NCBI RefSeq assembly: GCF_020639365.1
Contig: NZ_JAINUL010000001.1
Location: forward strand, 2,245,951 to 2,309,950
Length of the DNA: 64,000 nucleotides
Origin: Streptomyces flavotricini
GTDB taxonomy: Bacteria > Actinomycetota > Actinomycetes > Streptomycetales > Streptomycetaceae
Reading direction: 5' to 3'
The notes below the pieces were generated by a model, which was not told the origin of the DNA, did no database searches, and saw only the letters and a program-made list of their open reading frames with translations. The translations under genes and the position numbers were made by a program. This document shows, piece by piece, positions 27,841 through 37,093 of the stretch (position 1 is its first letter; the number at the start of each line of letters is the position of its first letter).

Positions 27841-28959
27841 TCAGCCACCCAGCTCCCGGTTGCGGGCGCTCAGCGCGGCCGCGCCGGCCTCCGTCAGCGA
27901 GCCGTACAGGCGCAGACGGGAGAAGCCGCCGTCCGGGAAGATGTCGATCCGCACGTGCGTGCCGACCGCCGGGGTGTCCAGTACGAAGCGGTGGTTGGTG
28001 TCGGGCTGCAGGCGGGTACGCGGCAGGAACTCCGTCCACTCGCCCTCCTCGCCGGACTTGACGGACAGCGAGGCCCAGCCGGCCGAGTTGCCCTTCAGGT
28101 AGGCGGTGTCGATCTCGACGGCGCGGATCTCGGAGTCGGCCACCAGCTGGTAGCGGATCCAGTCGTTGCCGTTGTCGCGGCGGCGGGCGGTCTCCCAGCC
28201 GTCGTCCATCTTGCGGGAGCGGCCCGGGTTGATGGTGTTGGCCGGCGGGGAGTAGAAGCGGTTGGAGGCGTCCTGGACGGAGCCGCCGTTCTCCAGGGCG
28301 ACGACGTCGAAGGAGCCCAGCGCTTCGAGCCACTTCGGGTCGGGCAGGACCTCGCCGTAGACGCGCAGGCGGGCGATGCCGCCGTCGGGGTGCTGGTTGA
28401 CGCGCAGGTGCGTGAAGCGCTGCTCCACGTCCACCTCGAAACCGTTGGCCGCGTGGCCGCCGACCGGGGTGCGGGCGACGATCGTCGTCCACTTCACGTC
28501 GTCGCCCTGGAGCTCCTCCGGGGTGGGCGCGAGGGCGCCCGTCCAGTTGGTGGCCTCGACGGAGACGGCCTGCGGCATGTTGCCGCGGAAGTGGGCGGTG
28601 TCGACGACGATGCCGCGGATGACGCCCGGGGCGCCCAGGCGCACGAGCGCCCAGTCGTGGTCCTCGGGGGTGGGCCAGGGCTGGGTGGCCGAGACGCCGC
28701 GGCGGCGGCGGGTCTCCCAGCCGTCCATGACCTTGCCCTTGTGGCCGAAGTCCTCGGGGTCGAAGTGCGCGGCCTCGGAGATCAGCAGGTTCTCGCGCTG
28801 GGCGAAGAACTCGTCGTTGGCGGCGATGACACCGGCGCCCAGCTCACGGGCGGCGAGGTTCGCGTACTGGGTGAACGGGAAGTCCGCGGTGCGGTAGTCC
28901 GCGTACGGGTCGCCGCCTCCGTACGGGTTCGCGTTGCCGGTGAAGGATTCAATCGCCAC
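27841..28959 (-). CDS. alc: allantoicase
   Basis: This 372-residue enzyme hydrolyses allantoate to ureidoglycolate and urea. It has the two internal jelly-roll repeats of the family: DPEDFGHKGKVMDGWETRRRR with VRLGAPGVIRGIVVDTAHFRGNMPQ in the first, and the matching MDDGWETARRRDN with RAVEIDTAYLKGNSAG in the second. C-terminal FSRLRLYG is also conserved. The gene starts 3 bases after the allantoinase stop, forming the allB-alc operon. Regulated presumably by the AllR-type repressor encoded divergently at 30633. Confidence 0.96.
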   Translation of the reverse strand: MAIESFTGNANPYGGGDPYADYRTADFPFTQYANLAARELGAGVIAANDEFFAQRENLLISEAAHFDPEDFGHKGKVMDGWETRRRRGVSATQPWPTPEDHDWALVRLGAPGVIRGIVVDTAHFRGNMPQAVSVEATNWTGALAPTPEELQGDDVKWTTIVARTPVGGHAANGFEVDVEQRFTHLRVNQHPDGGIARLRVYGEVLPDPKWLEALGSFDVVALENGGSVQDASNRFYSPPANTINPGRSRKMDDGWETARRRDNGNDWIRYQLVADSEIRAVEIDTAYLKGNSAGWASLSVKSGEEGEWTEFLPRTRLQPDTNHRFVLDTPAVGTHVRIDIFPDGGFSRLRLYGSLTEAGAAALSARNRELGG

Positions 28960-28962
28960 TGG

Positions 28963-30303
28963 TCAGTTCTGCCTTTCGAGGAGGAGGCCCGTGGGCTCGG
29001 TCGGGGTGCCGTGGTCGGCGATCCGCGCACCGCGCAGCCAGGTGGACTTCACGACGCCGTGCAGGGTCTTGCCCGCGTACGCCGTGACCTGGTTGCGGTG
29101 GTGGAGTTCGGCCGGGTCCACGGTGAACGTTTCTTCGGGGGCGAGCACGGCGAAGTCGGCGTCGCGGCCGGCCTCGATCGCGCCCTTCTGCGCCAGCCCG
29201 GCGAGGGCGGCCGGGGCCGCGGACATCCAGCGGACCACGTCCTCCAGGGTCCGGCCGCGGCGGCGCGCCTCGGTCCAGATGGCCGGCAGGCCGAGCTGGA
29301 GGGAGGAGATGCCGCCCCAGGCGGTGGAGAAGTCGCTGGTCTTCAGGTCCGCGGTGGAGGGCGAGTGGTCGGAGACGATGCAGTCGATGGTGCCGTCGGC
29401 GAGCGCGTCCCACAGGAGGTCCTGGTTGGCGGCCTCGCGGATGGGCGGGCAGCACTTGAACTCGCTGGCGCCGTCCGGCACTTCCTCGGCCGTGAGGGTG
29501 AGGTAGTGCGGGCAGGACTCGACGGTGATCCGGACGCCCTCGGCCTTGGCGGCGGCGATCAGCGGCAGCGCGTCGGAGGAGGACAGGTGCAGTACGTGGA
29601 CGCGCGCGTTCAGCCGCTTCGCCTGGGCGATCAGGTTGCCGATCGCGGTGTTCTCGGCGTCGCGCGGGCGGGAGGCCAGGAAGTCGGCGTACTTGGGGCC
29701 CGGGACGACGGGGGCGGCGTCGAGGTGGTGCGGGTCCTCGGCGTGCACGATCAGCAGGCCGCCGAAGCCGGTGATCTCGGCCAGGGAGGTGGCCAGCTGC
29801 TCCTGGTCGAGCTCGGGGAACTCGTCGACGCCGGAGGGCGACAGGAAGCACTTGAAGCCGTAGACGCCGGCGTCGTGCAGCGGGGCGAGGTCCTTGACGT
29901 TGTCCGGCAGGGCGCCGCCCCAGAAGCCGACGTCCACGTGCGCCTTGGTGCGGGCGACCTCCTGCTTGACGCGGAGGTTGTCCACCGTGGTGGTCGGCGG
30001 CAGGGAGTTCAGCGGCATGTCGAGGATCGTGGTGACGCCTCCGGCAGCGGCGGCGCGGGTGGCCGTCCAGAAGCCCTCCCACTCCGTGCGGCCCGGGTCG
30101 TTCACGTGCACGTGGGTGTCGACCAGCCCGGGGAGCAGGACGTCGTCGCCGAAGTCCTCCAGCCGGGCGCCGGCCGGCACCTCGGCGTCGTGCGGCAGTA
30201 CGGCGACGATCTTCCCGGCGGCGACGGCGACCGAAGCGGCGCGCGTCCCCCCGGGGGTGATGACGCGAGTCGAGCGCAGTACCAGTTCCACGTCGTCGGA
30301 CAC
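28963..30303 (-). CDS. allB: allantoinase
   Basis: This is a 446-residue amidohydrolase opening allantoin to allantoate. Metal ligands are visible: His64 and His66 in DTHVHVNDP, the carboxylated Lys151 in YGFKCFLSP, His187 in IVHAEDP, His239 in VLHLSSS and Asp312 in SDHSPS. It is the first gene of the allB-alc operon. The GTG at 30303 (GTG TCC GAC) has GGGGAGG 8 bases upstream. An operator-like half-palindrome and a TTCAACG...TGTTGAC element lie within 55 bases of the start, matching elements at the other glyoxylate promoters. Confidence 0.96.
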   Translation of the reverse strand: MSDDVELVLRSTRVITPGGTRAASVAVAAGKIVAVLPHDAEVPAGARLEDFGDDVLLPGLVDTHVHVNDPGRTEWEGFWTATRAAAAGGVTTILDMPLNSLPPTTTVDNLRVKQEVARTKAHVDVGFWGGALPDNVKDLAPLHDAGVYGFKCFLSPSGVDEFPELDQEQLATSLAEITGFGGLLIVHAEDPHHLDAAPVVPGPKYADFLASRPRDAENTAIGNLIAQAKRLNARVHVLHLSSSDALPLIAAAKAEGVRITVESCPHYLTLTAEEVPDGASEFKCCPPIREAANQDLLWDALADGTIDCIVSDHSPSTADLKTSDFSTAWGGISSLQLGLPAIWTEARRRGRTLEDVVRWMSAAPAALAGLAQKGAIEAGRDADFAVLAPEETFTVDPAELHHRNQVTAYAGKTLHGVVKSTWLRGARIADHGTPTEPTGLLLERQN

Positions 30304-30323
30304 GCCGGAACCTCCCCATCTAC

Positions 30324-30359
30324 TTCCACAGAGCGAAATTCAACGTTCTGTTGACGGAG
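30324..30359. promoter_or_regulatory. allB promoter-proximal elements
   Basis: TTCCACAGAGCGAAA (30324-30338) is a one-mismatch copy of the TTCC-N7-GGAA box. Next to it, TTCAACGTTCTGTTGACG (30339-30356) matches the element at uraD and catalase in 14 of its 18 positions. On the minus strand TTGAAT (30343-30338) could be a -35, but no clean -10 follows. Confidence 0.5.
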
Positions 30360-30432
30360 TCTCGCCGCCGATCCGGGGCCAGTCAAGAGCCGCCGGACAG
30401 AGCACCGACACACCGGCGCCGCAATTGGATGT

Positions 30433-30447
30433 TTCCACAGGATGGAA
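30433..30447 (+). promoter_or_regulatory. TTCC-N7-GGAA box in the allR upstream region
   Basis: TTCCACAGGATGGAA lies within the 17-base spacer of a possible plus-strand promoter (TTGGAT at 30425-30430, TTAAGA at 30448-30453). The same geometry is seen at malate synthase, which fits autoregulation of the IclR gene. The whole gap 30304-30632 holds only regulatory sequence. Confidence 0.55.
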
Positions 30448-30632
30448 TTAAGATTTCACTATCCAGAATGTAGCTACCGCCACCGGGGGGCGGGCGGGTA
30501 ACTTCCCGAGGACGTCCGCGACCCGGACAAACCCCCTCTGACCGGCGGGGACGGCTTCGACCCGGCTCTAGGGCCGACGCCGACCGACCGGTAGGCTGCT
30601 TCCTTGCCTGCCAGCACCGAAAGGACCGCGCC

Positions 30633-31436
30633 GTGCCGACGTCCAGCGCCAGCACCACCGACGCTTCCGCGAAGCCCACCGCCGCCAGCGGTGGCGTTCA
30701 GTCCCTTGAGCGCGCCTTCGATCTGCTCGAACGCATGGCCGATGCCGGGGGCGAGGTCGGCCTCAGCGAGCTCTCCACCGCCAGCGGTCTGCCGCTGCCC
30801 ACCATCCACCGCCTCATGCGCACCCTGGTGGCATGCGGCTACGTCCGGCAGCAGCCCAACCGACGGTACTCCCTCGGCCCCCGCCTGATCCGCCTCGGCG
30901 AGTCCGCGTCGCGCCTGCTGGGAACCTGGGCGCGGCCGTACCTGGCCCGCCTGGTCGAGGAGACCGGCGAGACGGCCAACATGGCCCTGCTCGACGGGGA
31001 CGAGATCGTCTACGTCGCACAGGTGCCCTCCAAGCACTCCATGCGCATGTTCACCGAGGTCGGCCGCCGGGTGCTGCCCCACTCCACCGGCGTGGGCAAG
31101 GCGCTGCTCGCGTACACGCCCGCCGACGAGGTGCGGGCGCTGCTGGCGCGCACCGGGATGCCGGCCGCGACCGAGAAGACCATCACCACGCCGGAGGGCT
31201 TCCTGGAGGCCCTCGAGCAGGTCCGCAAGTCGGGCTACGCGGTCGACGACAACGAGCAGGAGATAGGGGTCCGCTGCCTGGCCGTGTCGGTGCCGAACTC
31301 GCCGACCGCCGCCGCGATCTCCATCTCGGGTCCGGCGGGCCGGGTGACCGAGGCCGTGGCCGAGTCCTTCGTGCCGATCCTGCAGAACGTCGCGGCCGAG
31401 CTGTCGGTGGCGCTGCAGAGCCAGAACCCCGCGTAG
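30633..31436 (+). CDS. allR: IclR-family regulator of allantoin catabolism (AllR type)
   Basis: This 267-residue regulator has an N-terminal winged helix (about 22-85: VQSLERAFDLLERMAD, LSELSTASGLPLPTIHRLMRTLVACGYV) and a C-terminal IclR effector domain with AQVPSKHSMRMFTEVGRRVLPHSTGVGKALLA and VRCLAVSVPN. It is divergent from allB-alc. AllR of S. coelicolor represses allantoin genes and senses a pathway intermediate, so the same role is expected here. The start is GTG 30633 with GAAAGGA upstream. A TTCC-N7-GGAA box lies 186 bases before the start and similar boxes lie at aceB, hyi, catalase and gcl. Confidence 0.9.
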   Translation: MPTSSASTTDASAKPTAASGGVQSLERAFDLLERMADAGGEVGLSELSTASGLPLPTIHRLMRTLVACGYVRQQPNRRYSLGPRLIRLGESASRLLGTWARPYLARLVEETGETANMALLDGDEIVYVAQVPSKHSMRMFTEVGRRVLPHSTGVGKALLAYTPADEVRALLARTGMPAATEKTITTPEGFLEALEQVRKSGYAVDDNEQEIGVRCLAVSVPNSPTAAAISISGPAGRVTEAVAESFVPILQNVAAELSVALQSQNPA

Positions 31437-31444
31437 GTCCGGTC

Positions 31445-31497
31445 CGTACGCCAGGGCCCCGGCCCCTCATCGGAGGGGGCCGGGGTCCTGGCGTACG
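31445..31497. terminator. bidirectional terminator between allR and the ABC exporter
   Basis: The outer arms CGTACGCCAGG (31445-31455) and CCTGGCGTACG (31487-31497) are perfect, and the pairing continues inward through CCCCGGCCCC/GGGGCCGGGG, giving a stem of more than 20 bp. Confidence 0.9.
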
Positions 31498-31506
31498 TGC
31501 GGGCAC

Positions 31507-32217
31507 TCAGGCGGCCGGGACCGTCTCGGACCCGGGCTCACGGGATGCGGCCCGCGTCAGGCGGCCGTCCGTCATCGTCGACGTCCGGTCCATCCGCTCC
31601 AGGTGGGCGTGGTCGTGGGTGACCAGCACCGTCGCCGTGGACCGCTCACGGGTCAGCGTGACCAGCAGGTCGAGTACGGCCGCCCCGCGCTCGTGGTCCA
31701 GGGCGCTCGTGGGCTCGTCGACCAGGAGCACCGCCGGCTCGTTCATCAGGGCGCGGGCGATGTTGACCCGCTGTCGCTGGCCGCCGGAGAGCTGGTGGGG
31801 CCGCTTGTCGGCCTTGTCGGCCAGCCCCACCGCGTCCAGCAGCTCCAGTGCCCGGCGGCGCAGCGTCCGCGCGGGGCGGCCCGACAGGTGGGCCATCACC
31901 TGGAGCTGCTCGGCGGCCGTCAGCGAGGCCAGCAGGTTCGGCTGCTGGAAGACGATCCCGATCTTCTCGCGGCGCAGGGCCGACTTCTCGGCCGCGCTCA
32001 GCCGGGCGGTGTCCTGTCCGGCCACCACCACCTGGCCGGAGTCCGGGGTGACCAGGGTGGCGGCGACGGCCAGCAGGCTGGACTTGCCGGATCCCGAGGG
32101 TCCTATCACCGCGGTCAAGGTGCCCGCGGGCACCTCCAGGCGGACCCGGTCGAGGGCGGTGAGCCGGCTCTCGCCGTCCGGGTAGGTGAGGGTGACGTCG
32201 TGCACGAGCAGGGTCAT
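31507..32217 (-). CDS. ABC transporter ATP-binding protein (MacB/LolD type)
   Basis: This is a 236-residue ATPase. Walker [11 protein letters not shown]-loop VFQQPNL, signature LSGGQRQRVNIARA, Walker [15 protein letters not shown] and the H-loop LVTHDHAHL are all present. This class works with one FtsX-like permease to move lipids, peptides or drugs outward. The ATG at 32217 overlaps the permease stop (ATGA, 32214-32217). The adjacent NarL-type two-component system at 33437 may control it. Confidence 0.94.
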   Translation of the reverse strand: MTLLVHDVTLTYPDGESRLTALDRVRLEVPAGTLTAVIGPSGSGKSSLLAVAATLVTPDSGQVVVAGQDTARLSAAEKSALRREKIGIVFQQPNLLASLTAAEQLQVMAHLSGRPARTLRRRALELLDAVGLADKADKRPHQLSGGQRQRVNIARALMNEPAVLLVDEPTSALDHERGAAVLDLLVTLTRERSTATVLVTHDHAHLERMDRTSTMTDGRLTRAASREPGSETVPAA

Positions 32218-33311
32218 CGGGCGCTCCCGAGGGCGGTCAGGGGGTCGACGGCGGTGATCCGCCGGATGGACAGGGCCGCGCCCAGCGCGCCCAGCGCGAT
32301 CATGATCGCGGCGGGCACCAGTACGGTCGCGGTGTCGAGGACGAAGGGCACGTCGCCCCCGCTGATCAGCGCGCCGAATCCGGCGGCGAGCGCCGTACCG
32401 AGACCGGTGCCGATCGCGAGCATGACGACGGCCTGGCCGAGGGCGTCCTTCAGCAGGTACGGGGTGGAGGCGCCCAGTGCCTTCAGTACGGCGATGTCAC
32501 CGCTGCGCTGGATCGTCCACACCGTGAAGAAGGCCCCTATGACGAGGGCGGAGATGGCGAAGAGGAAGCCGCGCATCAGCTGGAGCGAGCCGTTCTCGGC
32601 CTGGTAGGACCCTATGGCGCCGAGTGCCTCGTCGATGGTCTGGGCCGTGGTGGCCGCCGCCGCGTCCCCGGCGGCGAGGTCGGCGGAAGCGGTGGTGTCG
32701 AGCGCGATGACGGTGGCGAGGGTGTCGATGGACGTGCCGGGGTTGCCGATGCGCTGCCAGTCGTTCAGGTCCATCCAGACGACCGGGGTGTGGCTGTAGG
32801 CGGCGGTGCCGGAGACGGCGGCCACGGTCAGCTCCAGCGGACCGATCTTCAGTGTGCCGCCGGCGGCCAGGCCGCCGAGTTCCTTGGCGGCCTTCTCGGT
32901 GAGGACCACCTGCCCCTGGGAGAGGCCGCCGCCGCGGGGCGGGAGGGGGCCGGCCGGGTCTACGCCGAAGACGGAGACCGCGGCGGTGCGGGCGCCCGCG
33001 GACGCGTTGGTGGTGCGGATGCCGAGCGGCTCGGCGGACTTCACGCCGGGCTGCGCCCGCCAGGCCCGCCAGGCCTTCTCGGACACCTGGGAGTTGGCGA
33101 AGGACACCTTCTGGTCACCGGCCGGCGCGGCGAAGGCGAGGTGGCCGGCGGGCAGTCCGGTGACGGCCGAGACGTTCTCCCGGGCCAGTCCGGCGGTGAG
33201 CCCCGACAACAGGCCGACCAACAGCGTGATCAGCAGTACGACCGAGCCCATGAGGGCGAAGCGGCCCTTGGCGAACCGTAGATCTCTCCATGCGACAAAC
33301 ATGGTCCCCAC
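32214..33311 (-). CDS. ABC transporter permease (FtsX/MacB type)
   Basis: This 365-residue protein has a cytoplasmic start (FVAWRDLRFAKGRFALMG), one helix, a large extracytoplasmic domain of about 200 residues, and three further helices near the C-terminus (last one ending ALGAALSIRRITAVDPLTALG). That is the four-helix plan of the MacB/LolC family. GTG 33311 is preferred because GGGGAGG lies about 6 bases upstream; ATG 33302 is the alternative. Divergent from the histidine kinase gene. Confidence 0.9.
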   Translation of the reverse strand: MGTMFVAWRDLRFAKGRFALMGSVVLLITLLVGLLSGLTAGLARENVSAVTGLPAGHLAFAAPAGDQKVSFANSQVSEKAWRAWRAQPGVKSAEPLGIRTTNASAGARTAAVSVFGVDPAGPLPPRGGGLSQGQVVLTEKAAKELGGLAAGGTLKIGPLELTVAAVSGTAAYSHTPVVWMDLNDWQRIGNPGTSIDTLATVIALDTTASADLAAGDAAAATTAQTIDEALGAIGSYQAENGSLQLMRGFLFAISALVIGAFFTVWTIQRSGDIAVLKALGASTPYLLKDALGQAVVMLAIGTGLGTALAAGFGALISGGDVPFVLDTATVLVPAAIMIALGALGAALSIRRITAVDPLTALGSAR

Positions 33312-33436
33312 CCTGGTCCTCCCCGTGGACACAAGGCATCGCGCCGCGGTAGCGATCCTGGTATCGAAGGACGCATCCGCACATCAAACTTTCGATTGAC
33401 CGGGTGCCGCGCGTCCCGGCTTACGCTGTCAAGGCC

Positions 33437-34636
33437 ATGGCTGCCACTACGGAACCCTCCGCTCCGCGTCCCCTGACCCCCGTCTCGCGCGTGCTGCGCC
33501 TGTGCCTGCACGCGCTGCTGTTCGGGCTGCTCGCGCTGGCCGCCGGGCGGGCCGTCACCGACTCCGCGCCGCACGCCGGCGGAGTGGTCGCCGCCTGCGC
33601 GGTGCTGGCCGCCGTGTACGTGGCCGGCGTACTGGCCCCCTCGGTGCACCGCTCGCCGCGCGCCGCGGCGGTGTGGCTGGCCGCGCTGGGCGCGGCGTGG
33701 GCGGGGCTGCTGGTGATCTCCCCCGACGGGCTGTGGATCGCGTTCCCGCTGTACTTCCTGGAGCTGCACCTGCTGCGGCTGCGCTGGGCGATCGCGGCCG
33801 TCGCGGTGACCGCGTGCGCGGCGATCGGCGGCTTCCTGGCGCACGCGCAGGGCGGCGTGGTCTCGCCGGGGGCCTTCCTGGGACCGCTGCTCGGCGGGGC
33901 CGTGGCGGTGGCGACCGTACTGGGCTACCAGGCGCTGTACCGCGAGAGCGAACGCCGCCGCGAGCTGATCGAGGAGCTCATCGCCACCCGCGCCGAACTG
34001 GCCGCGGCCGAGCGGGACGCCGGGATCCTGGCGGAGCGGGAGCGCCTGGCCCGCGAGATCCACGACACCCTGGCGCAGGGCCTGTCCTCGATCCAGCTCC
34101 TCCTGCGCGCGGCGGAACGATCCCTTCCGCAGGACGCCCCGGCCCTGGAGCACATCGGCCGGGCCCGGGAGGCGGCCCAGGAGAACCTCGCCGAGGCGCG
34201 CCGCTTCGTACGGGCGCTCACCCCTCCCGACCTGGAGCACGGGTCGCTCGCCGCCGCGCTGGAGCGGCTGTGCGCGGCGGCTCCGGGGCCGCGCGTCCGG
34301 TTCTGCCTGAGCGGCGCGCCGCGGGTCCTGCCGACCCCGTACGAGGTCGCCCTGCTCCGCATCGCGCAGTCGGCGCTGGCCAATGTCGTCCAGCACGCCC
34401 GCGCCGACCGCGCCGAGATCACCCTGACCTTCATGGACGCGTCGGTGACGCTGGACGTCGTGGACGACGGCAACGGCTTTGAACCCTCCTCGGCCCCTTC
34501 CGGCGAGGGCGGCTTCGGCCTCCCCGCCATGCGCTCGCGGGCCGAGACCCTCGGCGGCCTGTTCACGGTCGAGTCCTCCCCCGGCCAGGGCACCGCCGTG
34601 GCCGTCACCCTGCCGCTGCCCCTGGAGGCATCCTGA
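33437..34636 (+). CDS. sensor histidine kinase (NarL/HisKA_3 type)
   Basis: This is a 399-residue kinase. Four to five N-terminal membrane helices (about 20-165) are followed by a coiled linker (ESERRRELIEELIATRAELAAAE). The dimerisation domain carries His209 in AREIHDTLAQGLSSIQ, and the HATPase domain has SALANVVQHARA, DDGNGF and GFGLPAMRSRAETLGG. Its sensor is probably within the membrane, as in DesK-like or LiaS-like kinases. The stop shares a base with the response regulator start (TGATG). It probably regulates the divergent ABC exporter. Confidence 0.93.
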   Translation: MAATTEPSAPRPLTPVSRVLRLCLHALLFGLLALAAGRAVTDSAPHAGGVVAACAVLAAVYVAGVLAPSVHRSPRAAAVWLAALGAAWAGLLVISPDGLWIAFPLYFLELHLLRLRWAIAAVAVTACAAIGGFLAHAQGGVVSPGAFLGPLLGGAVAVATVLGYQALYRESERRRELIEELIATRAELAAAERDAGILAERERLAREIHDTLAQGLSSIQLLLRAAERSLPQDAPALEHIGRAREAAQENLAEARRFVRALTPPDLEHGSLAAALERLCAAAPGPRVRFCLSGAPRVLPTPYEVALLRIAQSALANVVQHARADRAEITLTFMDASVTLDVVDDGNGFEPSSAPSGEGGFGLPAMRSRAETLGGLFTVESSPGQGTAVAVTLPLPLEAS

Positions 34637-35265
34637 TGACGATCCGCCTGCTGCTCGCCGACGACCACCCGGTGGTCCGGGCCGGGCTGCGCGCGGTGCT
34701 GGACACCGAGCCGGACTTCGCCGTGGTCGCGGAGGCCGCCACCGCCGAGCGGGCGGTGGAGCTGGCCGCCTCCGAGCCGGTGGACGTGGTCCTCATGGAC
34801 CTCCAGTTCGGTACGGGCATGCACGGCTCGGCGGCGACGGCCGCGATCACGGCCCGGCCGGGGGCGCCCCGCGTCCTGGTGCTGACCACCTACGACACGG
34901 ACGCGGACATCCTCGCGGCGGTGGAGGCCGGCGCGTCGGGCTACCTGCTGAAGGACGCCCCGCCGGAGGAGCTGGCGGCGGCGGTCCGCACGGCGGCGGC
35001 CGGCCAGTCGGCACTGGCGCCGGCCGTGGCGCTGCGCCTGATGGACCGCATGCGGATGCCTGCGCAGGCGCTGACGAAGCGGGAGCTGGAGGTGCTCCAG
35101 CTGGTCGCGGACGGCCTGTCGAACCAGCAGATCTCGAAGAAGCTCTTCCTGAGCCAGGCCACGGTCAAATCCCACCTGGTCCACATCTACGCGAAGCTGG
35201 GCGTCGACTCCCGCACGTCGGCGGTGGCCGCGGCCGCCTCCCGCCGCCTGATCCGCACTCCGTAG
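34636..35265 (+). CDS. NarL/LuxR-family response regulator
   Basis: This is a 209-residue regulator. The receiver has LADDHPVVRAG, phospho-acceptor Asp55 in VLMDLQFG, Thr in LTTYDTD and Lys in LLKDAPPEE. The LuxR HTH (about 145-205) reads LTKRELEVLQLVADGLSNQQ and then KLFLSQATVKSHLVHIYAKLG. Partner of the kinase just upstream, with overlapping stop and start. Confidence 0.95.
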   Translation: MTIRLLLADDHPVVRAGLRAVLDTEPDFAVVAEAATAERAVELAASEPVDVVLMDLQFGTGMHGSAATAAITARPGAPRVLVLTTYDTDADILAAVEAGASGYLLKDAPPEELAAAVRTAAAGQSALAPAVALRLMDRMRMPAQALTKRELEVLQLVADGLSNQQISKKLFLSQATVKSHLVHIYAKLGVDSRTSAVAAAASRRLIRTP

Positions 35266-35304
35266 CCGCCGGGCACCGCCAGGGCCTGATCGGCAAGACG
35301 TCCC

Positions 35305-36792
35305 CTAGGCCACCCAGTGCGGCCGCTCCACCGCCGGAGCCAGCGGAACGCCGTCGTGGAAGGCCGCCGCGAGGCGCCGTACGGCCTCGTCCAGCAGCTC
35401 CGGCCCCAGCGTGTACGGAATGCGCAGCCGATGCTCGAACGTCCCCGGATCCACCCCGAACCGCGCCCCCCGCCCGACGTGCACGCCGCAGGCCCCCGCC
35501 CGCTCCGCCAGCGCCGAGCCGACCGGCTCCCCCAGGTCCACCCAGAGCGACAGCCCGCCCGGCCCCCGCTCCCACGACCACTCCGGAGTGTGCCGTTCGA
35601 GCGCCCGCTCCAATGCCTCCCGCTGCCCCCGCAACTGCGCGAGTCGCGCCGGCAGGGTCCGCTCCAGCCCCTCCAGCAGCGGCTGCGCCACCAGCTGGTC
35701 CAGCACCGACCCGGTCATGTCCGCGGCCACCTTCACCGCTGCCAGCTCCGTGATCATCTTCGCGGTGGCCCGTACCCACCCCACCCGCAGCCCGCCCCAG
35801 TGCGTCTTGCTGAGCGAGCCGATCGTCACGACGTGTTCCGCCCCGCCCCTGGGCGCCAGCGAGGCCAGCGGCGCGGGCGCCGGCACGTCGAGGGCGATGT
35901 CGGCGATGGTCTCGTCGACCACGAGCCACGTCCCGGTCCGCCGCGTCGCGGCCAGCAGCCGCAGCCGCAGCTCCTGCGGCATCAGCAGGCCCGTCGGGTT
36001 GTGGAAGTCGGGGACGACGTACGCCAGCCTCGGCACGGTCTGCCGCAGCGTGGACTCGGCGATCTCCATGTCCCAGCCCGCGTCGGAGACCGCGATCGAC
36101 CCGGTGCGCAGCCGTGCGTGCCGCAGCGCGTCGAGGGCGTTCGCGTACGTGGGGTTCTCGGTCACCACCCGGTCCCCGGGCCCGCACAGCAGGCTCACCA
36201 CCAGCGAGAACGCCTGCTGGGCGCCGGCGGTGACCAGGATCTGCTCGGGGCGGGTCGCCAGCCCCCGCCGGGTGAACCGCTCGGCGACGGCGCTGCGCAG
36301 GTCGGGCAGCCCGAAGGGGTGGTAGCCGGGGCTCCGGGCGAGCCCCGGCAGCCGCGGGGCGGCCCAGGCGAGGGCCTCGGTGAGGCTGTCCTCGGGGGCG
36401 CCGAGGGCGGCGATGGCCAGGTCGATCCCGGGATCGCCGTCGGCCTGGTACCCGCCGGATCCGAGCAGCAGGTGCGCGCCGACGGCGCCGTGGCCCTCGG
36501 GGAGCTCGGTCCAGGTGCCGGAGCCGCGCCGGCTGCGGACGTAGCCGCTCTCGCGCAGCAGGTCGTAGGCGCCGGTGACGGTGGCGCGGCTGGCGCCGAG
36601 CGCCTCGGCGAGCTCGCGCTCGGCGGGCAGCCGTACGCGCAGGGCGATCCGGCCGTCGAGGATCAGCGTCCGCACGGCGTCGGCCAGGGACCGGTAGCCG
36701 GGGCGGGCCAGCACCTCGGAGGGCAGCAGCGCCGCGAGCTGGCGACTGCCGAGGGTTCTGTCCGCCGTCTGGACGACTCGCCCGTTTGCCAT
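35305..36792 (-). CDS. MocR-type regulator (GntR HTH fused to aminotransferase domain)
   Basis: This 495-residue protein joins an N-terminal GntR winged helix (about 35-100: LADAVRTLILDGRIALRVRLPAERELAEALGASRATVTGAYDLLRESGYV) to a fold-type-I PLP domain, with the PLP Lys in GSLSKTHWGGLRVGW and the contacts VVPDFHNPTG and VVDETIAD. MocR proteins such as PdxR, GabR and YczR sense pyridoxal phosphate or amino-acid adducts. The divergent spacer contains repeated CGATTGG elements that are likely its sites. ATG 36792 begins at the first residues after the spacer. The target genes are probably its own promoter and the small gene at 36881. Confidence 0.92.
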   Translation of the reverse strand: MANGRVVQTADRTLGSRQLAALLPSEVLARPGYRSLADAVRTLILDGRIALRVRLPAERELAEALGASRATVTGAYDLLRESGYVRSRRGSGTWTELPEGHGAVGAHLLLGSGGYQADGDPGIDLAIAALGAPEDSLTEALAWAAPRLPGLARSPGYHPFGLPDLRSAVAERFTRRGLATRPEQILVTAGAQQAFSLVVSLLCGPGDRVVTENPTYANALDALRHARLRTGSIAVSDAGWDMEIAESTLRQTVPRLAYVVPDFHNPTGLLMPQELRLRLLAATRRTGTWLVVDETIADIALDVPAPAPLASLAPRGGAEHVVTIGSLSKTHWGGLRVGWVRATAKMITELAAVKVAADMTGSVLDQLVAQPLLEGLERTLPARLAQLRGQREALERALERHTPEWSWERGPGGLSLWVDLGEPVGSALAERAGACGVHVGRGARFGVDPGTFEHRLRIPYTLGPELLDEAVRRLAAAFHDGVPLAPAVERPHWVA

Positions 36793-36804
36793 GCCAACCT
36801 CCCC

Positions 36805-36867
36805 CGATTGGCTCTGCCGACCAGACCAATCGAGGGTCCAGACTCGCGGCATTGGCCCCCGATTGGC
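36805..36867. promoter_or_regulatory. candidate MocR binding sites
   Basis: CGATTGG (36805-36811) and CCAATCG (36826-36832) form an inverted pair, and CCGATTGGC recurs at 36859-36867 with ATTGG at 36851. Repeated half-sites of this kind between a MocR gene and its target are typical for the family. Confidence 0.6.
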
Positions 36868-36880
36868 AAGGAGACCTTCC

Positions 36881-37093
36881 ATGTCGGCGCAGTTGACCCC
36901 GCTGACCCGCCTGACCGACCGCGACGAACGCGCCCTGGTGGCGGCGACGGAGAACCGGATCTCCCGGCCGCTGCGCCTCGGACCCGCCCTGGCCGCCGTA
37001 CGACGCCTCCTGGCGCGGCGGCCGCGCGCCACGCCGCAGGGGCGAGAATCACTGACATGCCACCCACCACACACTCAAGCCCGAGCCCGGTGA
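36881..37093 (+). CDS. 70-residue basic protein divergent from the MocR regulator
   Basis: This small ORF has a good ribosome site (AAGGAGA, 36868-36874) before ATG 36881. The N-terminal two thirds (SAQLTPLTRLTDRDERALVA) look structured and Arg-rich helices follow; there is no membrane segment. Its last 37 bases overlap the nucleotidyltransferase start at 37057. No family recognised. The conserved-looking start and the regulator-flanked position argue that it is real. Confidence 0.5.
   Translation: MSAQLTPLTRLTDRDERALVAATENRISRPLRLGPALAAVRRLLARRPRATPQGRESLTCHPPHTQARAR

Noticed and set aside
36791..36880. longer version of the small protein at 36881
   Set aside because: The upstream start lies within the MocR regulator's spacer with the repeated CGATTGG sites and lacks a ribosome site.
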